A stretch of DNA of 64,000 nucleotides from Candidatus Melainabacteria bacterium (GCA_003242885.1 QKMZ01000004.1:62001-126000); one strand, 5' to 3'. Counted from the first letter of the stretch, positions 52,006 through 61,255 are shown. Translations and numbers: made by a program. Notes: generated from the sequence alone by a model not told the origin.

Positions 52006-53514
52006 TTACTTAGTGATTTCGAAGCGATCCAACTCTTCGCCCTGGGCGGTGAGTTGGCGCGCGACGAGTTTCGTCCCAATCATGTCGAGCACCGTGAGCG
52101 AGTGCCTTCCGGCTTTCGCAACACAGGTCTGCGGCTGCCACTTCAGCTCTTCCGGCATTGCCTCGGAGTGAAGCGGGGCGCCACCAGCACCAGTGGTGAG
52201 GTAGATGACACCCTTAGGACGCGTGTTCGTGGCACCATCGTACTCTTTGTCCAGAACGAGGTCGCCCTCATACTTCGTGGACTCAGCGAGGAGATCGTTC
52301 GCCTCGGTTTTGCCGAGATCGGCGAGCTTACGCTTGAGAGTGAACGTGAGTGGGAAGGTCCGTTCATAGGTGTGCACATGACCGGTGAAGACTATGTCCA
52401 CTCCGCACTTCTGGAAGATATCCGCCACCAGCCTCATGCGCACACCATCCTGGTGTTTGCGGCTGGAGTGGAAACAGGAGTGGTGGAAAGTCACGAACTT
52501 CCACGTCTTCGTGGTGGACATCAGGTCTTTCTCGAGCCAATCGCGCAGAACCGGATCAGTCCAGTCCATGTAGCGGTTGGAGTCGAGCACGACCCAATGT
52601 GCATCGCCATGGTCGAACGAGTAGTTGAGCATGGCGGGAGCGCGCTCACCGGCTGCCGCAAAGATAGCGTCTTTGCGCGACTTGGGACCAATCAGGTCCT
52701 TGCCGTAAGCAGCGGCAGCGGCGGCGGAAACAGGCGCGTTGAGCGGCTGAGCCCAGTAGACGAAATACGCGAAGTGGTCCGCGAACTCGTTGAAATCCGG
52801 AACAGCCATCGTTTCCGGACGCCCGACGCAGTGATTGCCTGCTACGGCAACCGTCATTATCGAGCGCAGAATCGGCGCACCGAGCGCATCGGCAGCCTGG
52901 TCGGCATTGTACGCCGGAAGGAACTTCTCGAAATATTCGATGATTCGACCGTCGTCGTAGGCAATGTCGCCGACCAGAACAACCATGTTCGGCTTTTCCT
53001 GATAGATGCGGTTGGCGATGCGTCGCTCGTCCGCTCCCCATTTGGCGATGTCGCCGGTTACGACGATGCGCGTCTTTTCGCCCTCTGCCGTCGGAGCCTG
53101 CGCGGTAGCCGCGAAGACCTGATTGTCGGCGTAATTGATGCGATAGGAAAAGCGCTCACCAGGCTCGAGCCCACTGACCGGCACTCGGAAAACCTTGTGC
53201 ACGGGAATTTTGGGCAGAGCTTCCGGCAGGTTGACCGGGTAGGACACTGTGGGAGTGAAATCCAAAGTGCCCGAGCGGTCGGCGTAGACGCGCAGCTTGT
53301 AGTCAGCTGCGACGCCGGCGCCCGCAAAGACGATTTCGAACATCGCCTTGCCGTCGCGTGCACCAAGCTGAACCATGGGCTTGACGACGAACGGCGAAGT
53401 ATTTACAGCGGGGTCACGTGCCTCTTCTCGAAGCCGCGCGGAGCCCCGCCGGATAATCGCGATACAAGTCGCAACGGCCAGAGCCGCTGCAACAATAGCA
53501 AGTAGAGTAATCAT
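52006..53514 (-). CDS. membrane-anchored purple acid phosphatase-like metallophosphoesterase
   Basis: A 502-residue protein from ATG 53514 with GGAGA five bases upstream. An N-terminal membrane helix (LLAIVAAALAVATCIAII) leads to a fibronectin-like N-domain (about 45-150), then a calcineurin-like phosphoesterase domain: IVVTGDIAKWG, MVVLVGDIAYDDG, AVAGNHC, FVTFHHSCF and IVFTGHVHTYERT, which supply the metal-binding Asp, Asn and His residues. A C-terminal strand region follows. The domain order is that of purple acid phosphatases. It likely acts outside the cytoplasm on phosphate esters. Confidence 0.85.
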   Translation of the reverse strand: MITLLAIVAAALAVATCIAIIRRGSARLREEARDPAVNTSPFVVKPMVQLGARDGKAMFEIVFAGAGVAADYKLRVYADRSGTLDFTPTVSYPVNLPEALPKIPVHKVFRVPVSGLEPGERFSYRINYADNQVFAATAQAPTAEGEKTRIVVTGDIAKWGADERRIANRIYQEKPNMVVLVGDIAYDDGRIIEYFEKFLPAYNADQAADALGAPILRSIMTVAVAGNHCVGRPETMAVPDFNEFADHFAYFVYWAQPLNAPVSAAAAAAYGKDLIGPKSRKDAIFAAAGERAPAMLNYSFDHGDAHWVVLDSNRYMDWTDPVLRDWLEKDLMSTTKTWKFVTFHHSCFHSSRKHQDGVRMRLVADIFQKCGVDIVFTGHVHTYERTFPLTFTLKRKLADLGKTEANDLLAESTKYEGDLVLDKEYDGATNTRPKGVIYLTTGAGGAPLHSEAMPEELKWQPQTCVAKAGRHSLTVLDMIGTKLVARQLTAQGEELDRFEITK

Positions 53515-53610
53515 CGGGGTCTCCATATCGCCGCGTCAGACGTGACAGCGGCTCTCATATGGACTGCATCGCGTTCTTGCGAACAAAATGCAGCCAACAA
53601 CGCCCAGAGA

Positions 53611-53634
53611 CAGTGCACCGGATGTGGTGCACTG
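53611..53634 (-). terminator. hairpin after the CBS/DUF21 gene
   Basis: CAGTGCACC (53611-53619) and GGTGCACTG (53626-53634) form a perfect stem 41 bases beyond the stop. No T run. Confidence 0.55.
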
Positions 53635-53675
53635 CTCAGAGCAAGCGAATTTTGCCGACGCGATCTCCGGGCGAA

Positions 53676-55109
53676 TCAGGAAACGACGTCAGCTTGCCCA
53701 TGCTCTCCGCCGGGCGGGAAGGCGAGCGGCGGCGCACCATCGGGACGCTGAACCGCAAGCCGGAAGACGGCGCGATTCTTGATCTCGAGAATGGTGAACG
53801 TATAGCCGTTGACCTGAATGCTTTCGCCACCATCTGGCTGGCGATCGAGCGCTTCGATAACAAGGCCAGCCACCGTCACACAGTGCGTTTCGCAGCTGAG
53901 CTCGGAGCCGAAGAACTTGTTGAACTCAAAGATGGTGAGGTCGCCCGGGATGTGCCAAGCGTTTTCGCTCACCTGTTCGATACCCGCGCCGGGCGAGTCG
54001 TATTCGTCCCAGATTTCGCCGACCAGCTGCTCGAGCAGGTCTTCCAGAGTGACGATACCGACTGTCGCACCGAACTCGTCGATGACGACAGCCATCTGCA
54101 GCTTGCGCTCCTTCATCTGCTCAAGCAGCGTGCTGGCAAGCATCGTGTCGGGCACGAAGTAAGCCTTTCGCACGTAGTCCGAGAGCCGGAAGGGTTTGGG
54201 CGTGATCTGCGCGTTGCCCTGACCACCCTGCGCAGAACCGCTCTGTGCGCGCGCCCGAAGGTGCGCGTAGAACAGGTCATGCAGGTCGCGCGTATTGAGA
54301 ATACCGATGACGTTGTCGCGCGAATTGCGGTACACCGGCAACTTGCTGTGCTTGGTGCGTGAAGCGACTGCCATCATGTCGACGAGATTCATCCCGTCTT
54401 CGACGTAGTCCACACGCGTACGCGGAATCATCACCTCCTTCAAGGTGACAGCTTTCAGCTCCAGAGCGCGCTTGAGGAAGTCAGACTCCTGCTTTCCGAG
54501 CGTGCCTGCTTTGGCACTCTCTTCAAAGAGAATCTGAAACTCTGCCGGCGAAGGCAGTTGGTTTTCCTCATGGCTGCCCTTGGTCATGCCGAAAGGCTTG
54601 AGCAAGATCCACGTAAACACATTCATCATCCACACCAGAGGCGCGGTGATCATGCAGAAGATCCGGAACGGTCCGGACAGCAAGAACGACATCTTCTCCG
54701 GAGCACGCAACGCAAAGGTCTTCGGCACCTGTTCGCCGACAACGACGTGCAAGAGGCTCAGGATGATAAACGAGATAGCGACGCCCAATCCAGCCGGAAG
54801 ATGCAAATCTGCAACTCCGGGAATGGACGACATCGCAGACTGGATCAGAGGCAGGATTGAGTGGTCACCCAACCAGCCGAGGGCAAGACTTGCCAACGTG
54901 ATACCTAGCTGAGCACCAGCAATGGTTCTGTCCATTTGCTGATGCAGCTTCTGCACCCGTTCCGCTCCCGATTTGCCATTCTTCACCAGCTCTTCGAGTC
55001 GGCTCTTGCGGAGCGCGATGATGGCGAATTCGAACGCCACGAAGAGACCGTTGAGGATGAGGAAAGCAAATAGAAGCGCAAGCCCAAGCAAAAGTGGGCC
55101 GAATGACAT
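53676..55109 (-). CDS. HlyC/CorC (CNNM) family protein with CBS pair
   Basis: A 477-residue protein from ATG 55109 (GGAGGT upstream). The N-terminal DUF21/CNNM membrane domain (LLLGLALLFAFLILNGLFVA; NGLFVAFEFAIIALRKSRLE; FIILSLLHVVVGEQVPKTFA) is followed by two CBS domains (VMIPRTRVDYVEDG...GILNTRDLHDLF; FVPDTMLASTLLEQM...VTLEDLLEQLVGEIWDEYD) and the CorC/HlyC C-terminal domain. Family members are thought to transport or sense magnesium or other divalent ions. The ends and order are complete. A stretch of Gln/Gly/Ser (SGSAQGGQGNAQ) inserts between the CBS motifs. Confidence 0.92.
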   Translation of the reverse strand: MSFGPLLLGLALLFAFLILNGLFVAFEFAIIALRKSRLEELVKNGKSGAERVQKLHQQMDRTIAGAQLGITLASLALGWLGDHSILPLIQSAMSSIPGVADLHLPAGLGVAISFIILSLLHVVVGEQVPKTFALRAPEKMSFLLSGPFRIFCMITAPLVWMMNVFTWILLKPFGMTKGSHEENQLPSPAEFQILFEESAKAGTLGKQESDFLKRALELKAVTLKEVMIPRTRVDYVEDGMNLVDMMAVASRTKHSKLPVYRNSRDNVIGILNTRDLHDLFYAHLRARAQSGSAQGGQGNAQITPKPFRLSDYVRKAYFVPDTMLASTLLEQMKERKLQMAVVIDEFGATVGIVTLEDLLEQLVGEIWDEYDSPGAGIEQVSENAWHIPGDLTIFEFNKFFGSELSCETHCVTVAGLVIEALDRQPDGGESIQVNGYTFTILEIKNRAVFRLAVQRPDGAPPLAFPPGGEHGQADVVS

Positions 55110-55546
55110 TGTGTTACCTCCACGAGAACCGCTGGAAGCATGTTGTGAGATCGTCACCTAAGTTGGGACGCACAGGGCTTCTACAGACGGAGACACATTT
55201 TTCAGGATGCTCGACATTCCACCAAAGACTGCAAGAAATCAGAGTGACTTCCTGCCATAGACGCGTCCATCCCCGAAAGACAAACTCTTAGCGAGCGTGA
55301 CCTTCAGGCATGATGCGCGGGGGGATGTGCAGAGACTTTTAGATTCGTTTGGTTTTCGTACCAAGCGTCGAGTTTTAGAAGAAATAAGTGCGATCGAATC
55401 TAGAAGAGAACACAAGCCAGGTTCAATCTGCTCCTCTTGTTCTGCTCTAATACCTGACTAAGATCATGAGGAACTCTTCTTCAAAGTTCATTTAGTTAGC
55501 TTATCTTGACATTTAAAAGAGCGTCTCTTGTTATACTTCCGAAGTC
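55110..55546. other. intergenic region between divergent genes
   Basis: About 435 bases. TTGACA (55506-55511) and TATACT (55532-55537) stand 20 bases apart, a poor spacing, close to the ATG of the deacetylase gene, which lacks a ribosome binding site. Nothing else recognised. Confidence 0.4.
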
Positions 55547-56509
55547 ATGAAAACCAATCTAGTATTCTCTCCCAGGTATAAGACCCCTCTTTCGGACTTC
55601 GGTTTTGATAAACCATTCGCGCTAGATCGCGGAGAGATGGTTCTCAAGAGGCTCAGCGAGGACATTGGCGCACCCGTGCCATATCTAGAACCTCAACCAA
55701 TCACGGACGAACAGCTTCGTCTGGTGCATACACCCGATTATCTCGAGACTCTCAAAATTCCAAAAACCTGGATCGATCTTTTCGAGTTTCGCGAAAGCGA
55801 ATACTTCCCGGAAAAGGCTATTAGACCTCTTCCAACAATCATTGATGATTTCAAACTGAAAAGCGGTGGCACTTTGACGGCTTGCGAGATCAGTTTAGAA
55901 ACCGGCCTCGCAGCCAATCTTGGCGGTGGCTACCACCACGCATTTCCGGATCAAGGGCGTGGTTATTGTGCAATCAACGACATTGCAATCGCCATTCGGC
56001 ACCTGCAAAAAATCGGAAAGATCAAAAAAGCGATGATCGTCGATCTCGATTTTCATCAGGGAGATGGCAACGCGGTGACCTTTCAAAGCGACGATAGCGT
56101 TTTTACATTTTCGGTTCATTCAGAGGAAGGATGGCCGGAAATCAAGCAGAAAAGCGATCTCGACATACCGATAAAAGAAATCGAGAAAGAAAAATATTTG
56201 GAAAAAACCGAAGCAGGTTTGAAACTTTCTCTTTCAAAATTTGCACCGGATATGGTGATTTATGTCGGCGGCAGCGACCCCTATGAGAAGGACGTATTGC
56301 CCGGCACAAGCTTCTTTCGGCTTCCTCTTTCAGTCATGAAAGCTCGCGACGAATTGGTGATTGACACCTTTGCAGATTTGGGAATTTCTTTCGCTTCGGT
56401 GTTCGCTGGTGGTTACGGCCCAGACGTTTGGGAGGTACACTATTTATCAACACGAAGATTACTAGAAAGAAGCGGTTTTAGTTTTGGCAAAACCTATTCC
56501 TGCTGCTAG
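55547..56509 (+). CDS. histone deacetylase-family (arginase/deacetylase fold) protein
   Basis: A 320-residue zinc hydrolase. Family features: RLVHTPDYLETL, GGGYHHAFPDQGRGYCAIND (His pair), VDLDFHQGDGN (metal-binding Asp and His), FSVHSEEGWPEIK, YVGGSDPYEKD (metal Asp) and AGGYGPDVWEVHY. Bacterial members act on acetylated small amines, acetoin-type substrates or acetyl-lysines. The mRNA may be nearly leaderless. The last 26 bases overlap the next gene. Confidence 0.88.
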   Translation: MKTNLVFSPRYKTPLSDFGFDKPFALDRGEMVLKRLSEDIGAPVPYLEPQPITDEQLRLVHTPDYLETLKIPKTWIDLFEFRESEYFPEKAIRPLPTIIDDFKLKSGGTLTACEISLETGLAANLGGGYHHAFPDQGRGYCAINDIAIAIRHLQKIGKIKKAMIVDLDFHQGDGNAVTFQSDDSVFTFSVHSEEGWPEIKQKSDLDIPIKEIEKEKYLEKTEAGLKLSLSKFAPDMVIYVGGSDPYEKDVLPGTSFFRLPLSVMKARDELVIDTFADLGISFASVFAGGYGPDVWEVHYLSTRRLLERSGFSFGKTYSCC

Positions 56510-57401
56510 CGCTGCTACGGCACGCCAGCGTGCCAGCTTTATGGCGGGGCAGCGTGGCATTTATCCAGTCGCGTCTCCAATCGTTAAATGGGCGGGCGGC
56601 AAAACCCAATTGCTCAAGCATTACACTCGACTTTTCCCGGCTGAATTCAATCGTTATTTCGAGCCATTTTTAGGTGGTGGTGCGGTGTTTTTCCACATGG
56701 TGGCAAAAAACCCGAACTTGCGCGCAACTTTATCTGACCAAAATGTTGAGCTAATCAATTGCTACAACATGGTGAAAAACGAACTGCCTTCTGTCATCCG
56801 CTATCTCAAAAAGCATAAGAATGACAGCGATCATTTCTACAAAGTACGGGCGATGGATGTTGCAGATCTATCACCCGCAGAGCGCGCCGCACGTCTGATA
56901 TTTTTGAACAAAACTTGTTTCAACGGCTTGTACAGAGTCAACCGCAAAGGGCAATTCAATGTACCTTTCGGAAGATACGAAAATCCCAAGATCTGCGATG
57001 AAATAAACTTGCGCGCAGCCGAGAGAGCCTTGTGCAATGCCAAAATCAATACAGCCAATTTCGAGGCAGTATTGTCACAAGCAAAACGCGGCGACTTTGT
57101 TTACTTAGATCCGCCCTACCAGCCAGTAAGCACAACGTCTAGCTTCACCGGATACACCCGAAATTCATTTGGTGAGTCAGACCAAGAACGACTCAGAGAT
57201 GTGTTCAAAAAGCTTACGGATAAAGGTTGCTATGCAATGCTCAGCAATTCGGATACACCTTTCATTCGCGAACTTTATGACTCGTTCAACATTGAAACGG
57301 TCTATGCAAATCGAGCAATCAACAGTAAAGCAGACAAGCGTGGAAGAATAGCCGAAGTGGCAATTCTCAACTATTCTCCCGAAGATTTCGATTGCGATTA
57401 G
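56484..57401 (+). CDS. D12-class N6-adenine DNA methyltransferase (Dam family)
   Basis: Methylates adenine in a short DNA target with S-adenosylmethionine. FPXGG-type motif I as VKWAGGKTQLL at 34-44 and catalytic DPPY at 209-212, with FLGGGAVFFHM in between, and a late PFIRELYD region. The TTG at 56484 overlaps the deacetylase gene; an ATG at 56541 gives 25 residues before the first motif, more usual for the family. No ribosome binding site favours either. No restriction endonuclease gene is next to it, so it is an orphan regulator-type methylase or part of a split system. Confidence 0.88.
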   Translation: MAKPIPAASAATARQRASFMAGQRGIYPVASPIVKWAGGKTQLLKHYTRLFPAEFNRYFEPFLGGGAVFFHMVAKNPNLRATLSDQNVELINCYNMVKNELPSVIRYLKKHKNDSDHFYKVRAMDVADLSPAERAARLIFLNKTCFNGLYRVNRKGQFNVPFGRYENPKICDEINLRAAERALCNAKINTANFEAVLSQAKRGDFVYLDPPYQPVSTTSSFTGYTRNSFGESDQERLRDVFKKLTDKGCYAMLSNSDTPFIRELYDSFNIETVYANRAINSKADKRGRIAEVAILNYSPEDFDCD

Positions 57402-58031
57402 GCTACGGTCTTTTTGTTCTACACGAAAACATCAGACCGGAGTGATTGTGAGATTGGACTCACCAAATTGCAGATGGTTAGGGGATTTCATCACCGCTGA
57501 TTCCTCAGTCGCCGCGTTTTTTAGCGCTGCTTAACTTCATGGGTGCGAAGCTGCGCAAAGTTTGGTGCGAGAAGCCTTCGTACCAATAAATCGACAACGC
57601 ACCCACCCAAAGACCGATCGGTCAGTCCAGCGCAAGCTGTACGAGCGACTATGTAATTAGATCTTGTAACAAGCTTTTGCGACCAAGATAAACACAAGTT
57701 AGTAATCTCTATCTTTGCTCATCAGTTCTTAATCCTGCTCGTTAATTTATATCTTTACATCAACAAACACATGCTTTTTATCCGGTATTTCGAAGAGTAG
57801 GTTCTAGATCCAATTACCCATCCCCATTTCTTCTCGAAAGCCCAAAACCAGGAACACTCCGCACGCACTTCACGCATAAAAGCTCGCACCCGCGAGTCAA
57901 ATGCCGTCGGACCTGAACCGCGCGATTCAAGTTTCTGTTGGGAATGGGTAATTTCGCGCTTCAAGTGAACGAGTGGACGCCGGCATAAGCACGGTGCCCG
58001 CTAAATGCAACAAGACTCACAGGAGTCTCGC
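57402..58031. other. intergenic region, no gene seen
   Basis: About 630 bases. AT-rich first half, then GC-richer leader before 58032. A minus-strand frame at 57755-57964 has no ribosome binding site. No clear hairpin. Confidence 0.4.
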
Positions 58032-59258
58032 ATGAATGCGAAATCACTAATCACTGCTGCCGCCGCGGCACTGCTCATCGCAGGCGTTGCGGCAGTTGGC
58101 TTTAACGGGCAAGGCGTAAGCACTGCCGATTTGACCGCGGGCGCGTTCCCCAATCGCCTGCCGCACTCTATCGACCTGCCTGACAGCAAGATGGGAGTCG
58201 AGCAGCGCGTGACGGAACTTTCGCCCGATCGGCTCTTCCCCAAGGACGCCAGTGTCGACTTCAAGAATGGCGACACCGGACGTGAATACCATCGCAACGA
58301 CGGCTCGCTCGAGCGCATCGAAGTGTTCTACAAGTCGATGCCCTACATGCCGATGCAGCTCAAGTGGCGCGCCACTATCGGAGTAGATGGTGTGACGTAC
58401 ACGAGTGACTCTGCTTTCTGGAGCGACGGAACGCGCAAGCGTGTCGGCGAGCGGTTGGCGGACGGCACTTACTCCATCGTGACGTACTTCAAGGACGGCA
58501 CGACGGAAAACGAGCGCACGCTGCTTGCCGCCGATGGCTCGGCGCTGTATCACCGTGTCACAACGGAGAACGGTCTGCTCCTCTACATCGGGGAGAAGAC
58601 CAAGGACGGCATCGAGGAAAAGACTTTCGCCGAAAACGGAAATCCGGTGAAGTACACGCTTCGCTCGATTTTCCGAACGAAGAAGATCGAGTACTACGGC
58701 GACAGCGGCAAGCCAAAGATGGACGTGACCATGGAATCCACCAAGTTCACGGTCATCTACTTCGGTCCTGACGGCAAGCCGACCCAGAAGCGCGTCATCG
58801 GCTTCGGCGGCATGGATGTTTTCGTCTACGAGAACGGCGTGCCGAAGTACCAGCAGTTCTGGCAGCGCATGAATCCCTTCGACGCCAAGAAAGGCGCCGA
58901 GAGCGTGTGGCAGCTGTACAGCGTCGCTCGCATCGACGCCAACGAGAAGCCATACTGGAAGCTGTGGTTCTACACCGGCGCGCAATACGCCGGCAAGACC
59001 ATCCCCAACTTCAGCTACGAGTCCAAAGACGGGCTTCCCACCGAAGACTCCAAGCTGGTCGAAGTGAACACTTACTCCGAAGCGGGCTGCCTGAAGGTGA
59101 AAATCTTGCAGAACGCTCAATACGGTGACCCCATCGAAAAGACGCAGTTTCCGCAAGATCGCGGTTGTTCAACGATGACGCTGCCGCTCGACCTGATGAA
59201 GGAAATTCCGGACCCGGCGCCGATCACCAAGGTGCCTGACCCGGAGCCGCACTACTAA
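58032..59258 (+). CDS. exported hypothetical protein with MORN-like strand repeats
   Basis: A 408-residue protein from ATG 58032 (AGGAG six bases upstream). N-terminal signal or anchor (LITAAAAALLIAGVAAVGF), then repeated short beta units such as FKNGDTGREYHRNDGSLERI, FWSDGTRKRVGERL, YFKDGTTENERTL, YFGPDGKPTQKRV, in the style of MORN/YwqK-like repeats. A cysteine pair occurs at EAGCLKVKIL and DRGCSTMTL. C-terminus Pro-rich. Function unknown; surface-located. Confidence 0.6.
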   Translation: MNAKSLITAAAAALLIAGVAAVGFNGQGVSTADLTAGAFPNRLPHSIDLPDSKMGVEQRVTELSPDRLFPKDASVDFKNGDTGREYHRNDGSLERIEVFYKSMPYMPMQLKWRATIGVDGVTYTSDSAFWSDGTRKRVGERLADGTYSIVTYFKDGTTENERTLLAADGSALYHRVTTENGLLLYIGEKTKDGIEEKTFAENGNPVKYTLRSIFRTKKIEYYGDSGKPKMDVTMESTKFTVIYFGPDGKPTQKRVIGFGGMDVFVYENGVPKYQQFWQRMNPFDAKKGAESVWQLYSVARIDANEKPYWKLWFYTGAQYAGKTIPNFSYESKDGLPTEDSKLVEVNTYSEAGCLKVKILQNAQYGDPIEKTQFPQDRGCSTMTLPLDLMKEIPDPAPITKVPDPEPHY

Positions 59259-59350
59259 GCTGCGTTCCGCAGTTGGCCAGAGCGCCGCTTCCAGCCGGCA
59301 TTTCAAGCCGCCAAGATGGCGGCACTCCGGCCTTCGCACCATCACCCGTT

Positions 59351-59389
59351 TCACCGGCGAGCGCGACTTCGATTGCGCCTTGCCGGTGA
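59351..59389 (+). other. nested hairpin in the terD leader
   Basis: TCACCGGC (59351-59358) pairs with GCCGGTGA (59382-59389), inner GCGC/GCGC (59361-59364 and 59375-59378), 50 bases before the TerD start. Confidence 0.6.
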
Positions 59390-59439
59390 TGTCACCTCAC
59401 AAACAGTTCTCGTTTTTTCCAAAACCAAGGAGAATTCAC

Positions 59440-60018
59440 ATGGCTATCAGCCTCGCAAAATCCGGTGACTCGCACAAGGTCAGCCTCAAGAAGGAAGTCC
59501 CGCAGAACATCAAGGTCAACCTCAAGTGGGAGGCCGCGAAGAAGGGCTGGTTCGGCGGCGGCGGCAATCAGGACCTCGACCTGGGCTGCATGTACGAGCT
59601 GGTCGACGGTTCCAAGGGCGTCATCCAGGCGCTGGGCAACCTCTTCGGTTCCCGCACCGCCGACCCCTTCATCGCGCTGGACAAGGATGACCGCAGCGGC
59701 GCCTCCGCTGACGGCGAGAACCTCGAAATTCTGCGCCCCGACCGCATCAAGCGGCTGGTGCTCTTCGCCTATTTCTACGAGGGCTCCTCCGACTTCGCCA
59801 AGCTGAAGACGCGCGTGACCATGGCTGTGACCGGCGCCGACACCGTGACGATCGACCTGAACAACTCCACGAGCGGCAAGACCTTCTGCGCTCTGGCGCA
59901 GGTCTCCGTCAAGGACGGTCAGATCTCGCTGACCAAGGAAGAGCAATACTTCCGCGGTCACCAGGACTGCGACGCCCACTACGGCTTCGGCTTCAACTGG
60001 GTTTCGGGCAGCAAATAG
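59440..60018 (+). CDS. TerD-family protein
   Basis: A 192-residue single-domain TerD protein from ATG 59440 (AAGGAGAA upstream). It opens ISLAKSGDSHKVSLKK, followed by IKVNLKWEAAKKGWFGGGG, DLDLGCMYELVDGSKGVIQA, FIALDKDDRSGASADGENLE (calcium-site acidic loop) and LVLFAYFYEGSSDFAKLK. TerD proteins bind calcium and act in envelope or phage/oxidant stress. Very biased C-ending codons. A hairpin lies on each side. Confidence 0.9.
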   Translation: MAISLAKSGDSHKVSLKKEVPQNIKVNLKWEAAKKGWFGGGGNQDLDLGCMYELVDGSKGVIQALGNLFGSRTADPFIALDKDDRSGASADGENLEILRPDRIKRLVLFAYFYEGSSDFAKLKTRVTMAVTGADTVTIDLNNSTSGKTFCALAQVSVKDGQISLTKEEQYFRGHQDCDAHYGFGFNWVSGSK

Positions 60019-60019
60019 C

Positions 60020-60070
60020 CTGATGTAAGGTCTCAGGGTTTCACAACCCCTGACTCTGCGCGCACATCAG
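60020..60070 (+). terminator. nested stem-loop after terD
   Basis: CTGATGT (60020-60026) pairs with ACATCAG (60064-60070), inner TCAGGGTT-TCAC-AACCCCTGA (60033-60053). Confidence 0.65.
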
Positions 60071-60162
60071 ACTCCATTCGGACTAGTGCGCCGTCGAAAA
60101 ACGATGAGCGTCGTTACTGGTCCGACCTAAATCCGAGGGGCGACATTCGTGCCGCCCTTTCC

Positions 60163-60188
60163 CTCCGGCAGCGCTCTTGCTGCCGGAG
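60163..60188 (+). other. hairpin in the leader of the metallophosphoesterase gene
   Basis: CTCCGGCAGC (60163-60172) and GCTGCCGGAG (60179-60188) pair over GCTCTT, 27 bases before the ATG at 60216. Confidence 0.6.
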
Positions 60189-60215
60189 TCAGAGTTAAGA
60201 ACTGAGGTACCACCT

Positions 60216-60887
60216 ATGAAACTGAGACTCGTGCTGATGAGCGATACACATCATCACCCGCTCTCAAAGTGGGTGATTCCGGACGGAGACGTCTTCATCC
60301 ACAGTGGAGACATGATGCGAGGCAAAAAGTTGGCGGCAATCACCGCTTTCAATGCCGAGCTGCAGAAGCTTCCGCACAAACACAAGCTGGTTGTCCCTGG
60401 CAATCACGACTGGCCTTTCGAGCGTCAGCGTGAAGCAGCAATTGCCGAACTGACGGCGGCGACGTACCTGGAAGACAGGGAAATCGTCATCGACGGCGTG
60501 AAATTCTACGGCAGCCCCTGGCAGCCGGAGTACCGGAACTGGGCATTCAACCTGCCTCGCGGCTCTCTCGAGTTGAAGGCAAAGTGGTCTGCCATACCCG
60601 ACGACGTCGATGTGCTGATCACGCATACGCCACCAAACACGGTGCGCGACATGGTCCTGCCGCGTGGCGAGCAGGTCGGTTGCGCACAGCTGCGTTGGCG
60701 CATGGAAGAGATCTCGCCGATCCTCCACGCGTTCGGTCACGTGCACGGCATGCGCGGTGACGAGATGGTCAATGACACTCTCTGCATCAACGCGTCCAGC
60801 ACTGACGAAGGCTACAAACGTGTGCCCACGGTCATCGTTGTCGACATCGACACCGAGACCCGCACGGCAACCATCGTTCAGATCTAA
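60216..60887 (+). CDS. calcineurin-like metallophosphoesterase
   Basis: A 223-residue cytoplasmic protein from ATG 60216. Metal motifs: LVLMSDTHHHPL, FIHSGDMM, VVPGNHDW, LITHTPP and FGHVHG. The compact length and order are those of the UPF0046/239FB-type phosphoesterases. It follows the TerD gene by about 200 bases; phosphoesterases of this fold also occur in Ter-type gene clusters, so a shared role is possible. Confidence 0.88.
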   Translation: MKLRLVLMSDTHHHPLSKWVIPDGDVFIHSGDMMRGKKLAAITAFNAELQKLPHKHKLVVPGNHDWPFERQREAAIAELTAATYLEDREIVIDGVKFYGSPWQPEYRNWAFNLPRGSLELKAKWSAIPDDVDVLITHTPPNTVRDMVLPRGEQVGCAQLRWRMEEISPILHAFGHVHGMRGDEMVNDTLCINASSTDEGYKRVPTVIVVDIDTETRTATIVQI

Positions 60888-60993
60888 CCGCGGCAGAAGT
60901 TAAAACGGTTGTCTCAACGGGTTCGTGGAAGTTAAACACCTCGCACCTTCTTGAGGCAGCCGTTCTCCACTTTTAGCCCGCACAGAACAGAAG

Positions 60994-61024
60994 CACGCGG
61001 GGCAAAGAAGGAAAACGCCCCGTG
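60994..61024 (+). terminator. hairpin after the metallophosphoesterase gene
   Basis: CACGCGGGGC (60994-61003) pairs with GCCCCGTG (61017-61024) with a bulge. Confidence 0.5.
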
Positions 61025-61087
61025 TCATCGAAGGAATAAAAAAATGTCACTGGCAGTTCGTACAACTGCAAACGAGGATATCGTCCA

Positions 61088-61255
61088 ATGAACCCGGCGA
61101 TCCCCGTTATTCTGCTCTTACTCTTCCTCGCAATCTCGCTCGCCCTGGGCGTGAAACACATAGCCAGCTTGGCTGTAAAACGAGGATCGGAACCCTCCGA
61201 AGAGGAGCAGCGCCGTGCATTTGACGCCCGCATCAATGGGCGCCGCCACCGCTAA
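61088..61255 (+). CDS. small membrane protein, 55 residues
   Basis: ATG 61088, nine bases after GAGGA, opens a 55-residue frame: a hydrophobic helix (AIPVILLLLFLAISLALGVK) then a basic/acidic tail (EPSEEEQRRAFDARINGRR). A good terminator follows 20 bases after the stop. Single-pass protein with cytoplasmic tail likely; unknown family. Confidence 0.65.
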   Translation: MNPAIPVILLLLFLAISLALGVKHIASLAVKRGSEPSEEEQRRAFDARINGRRHR

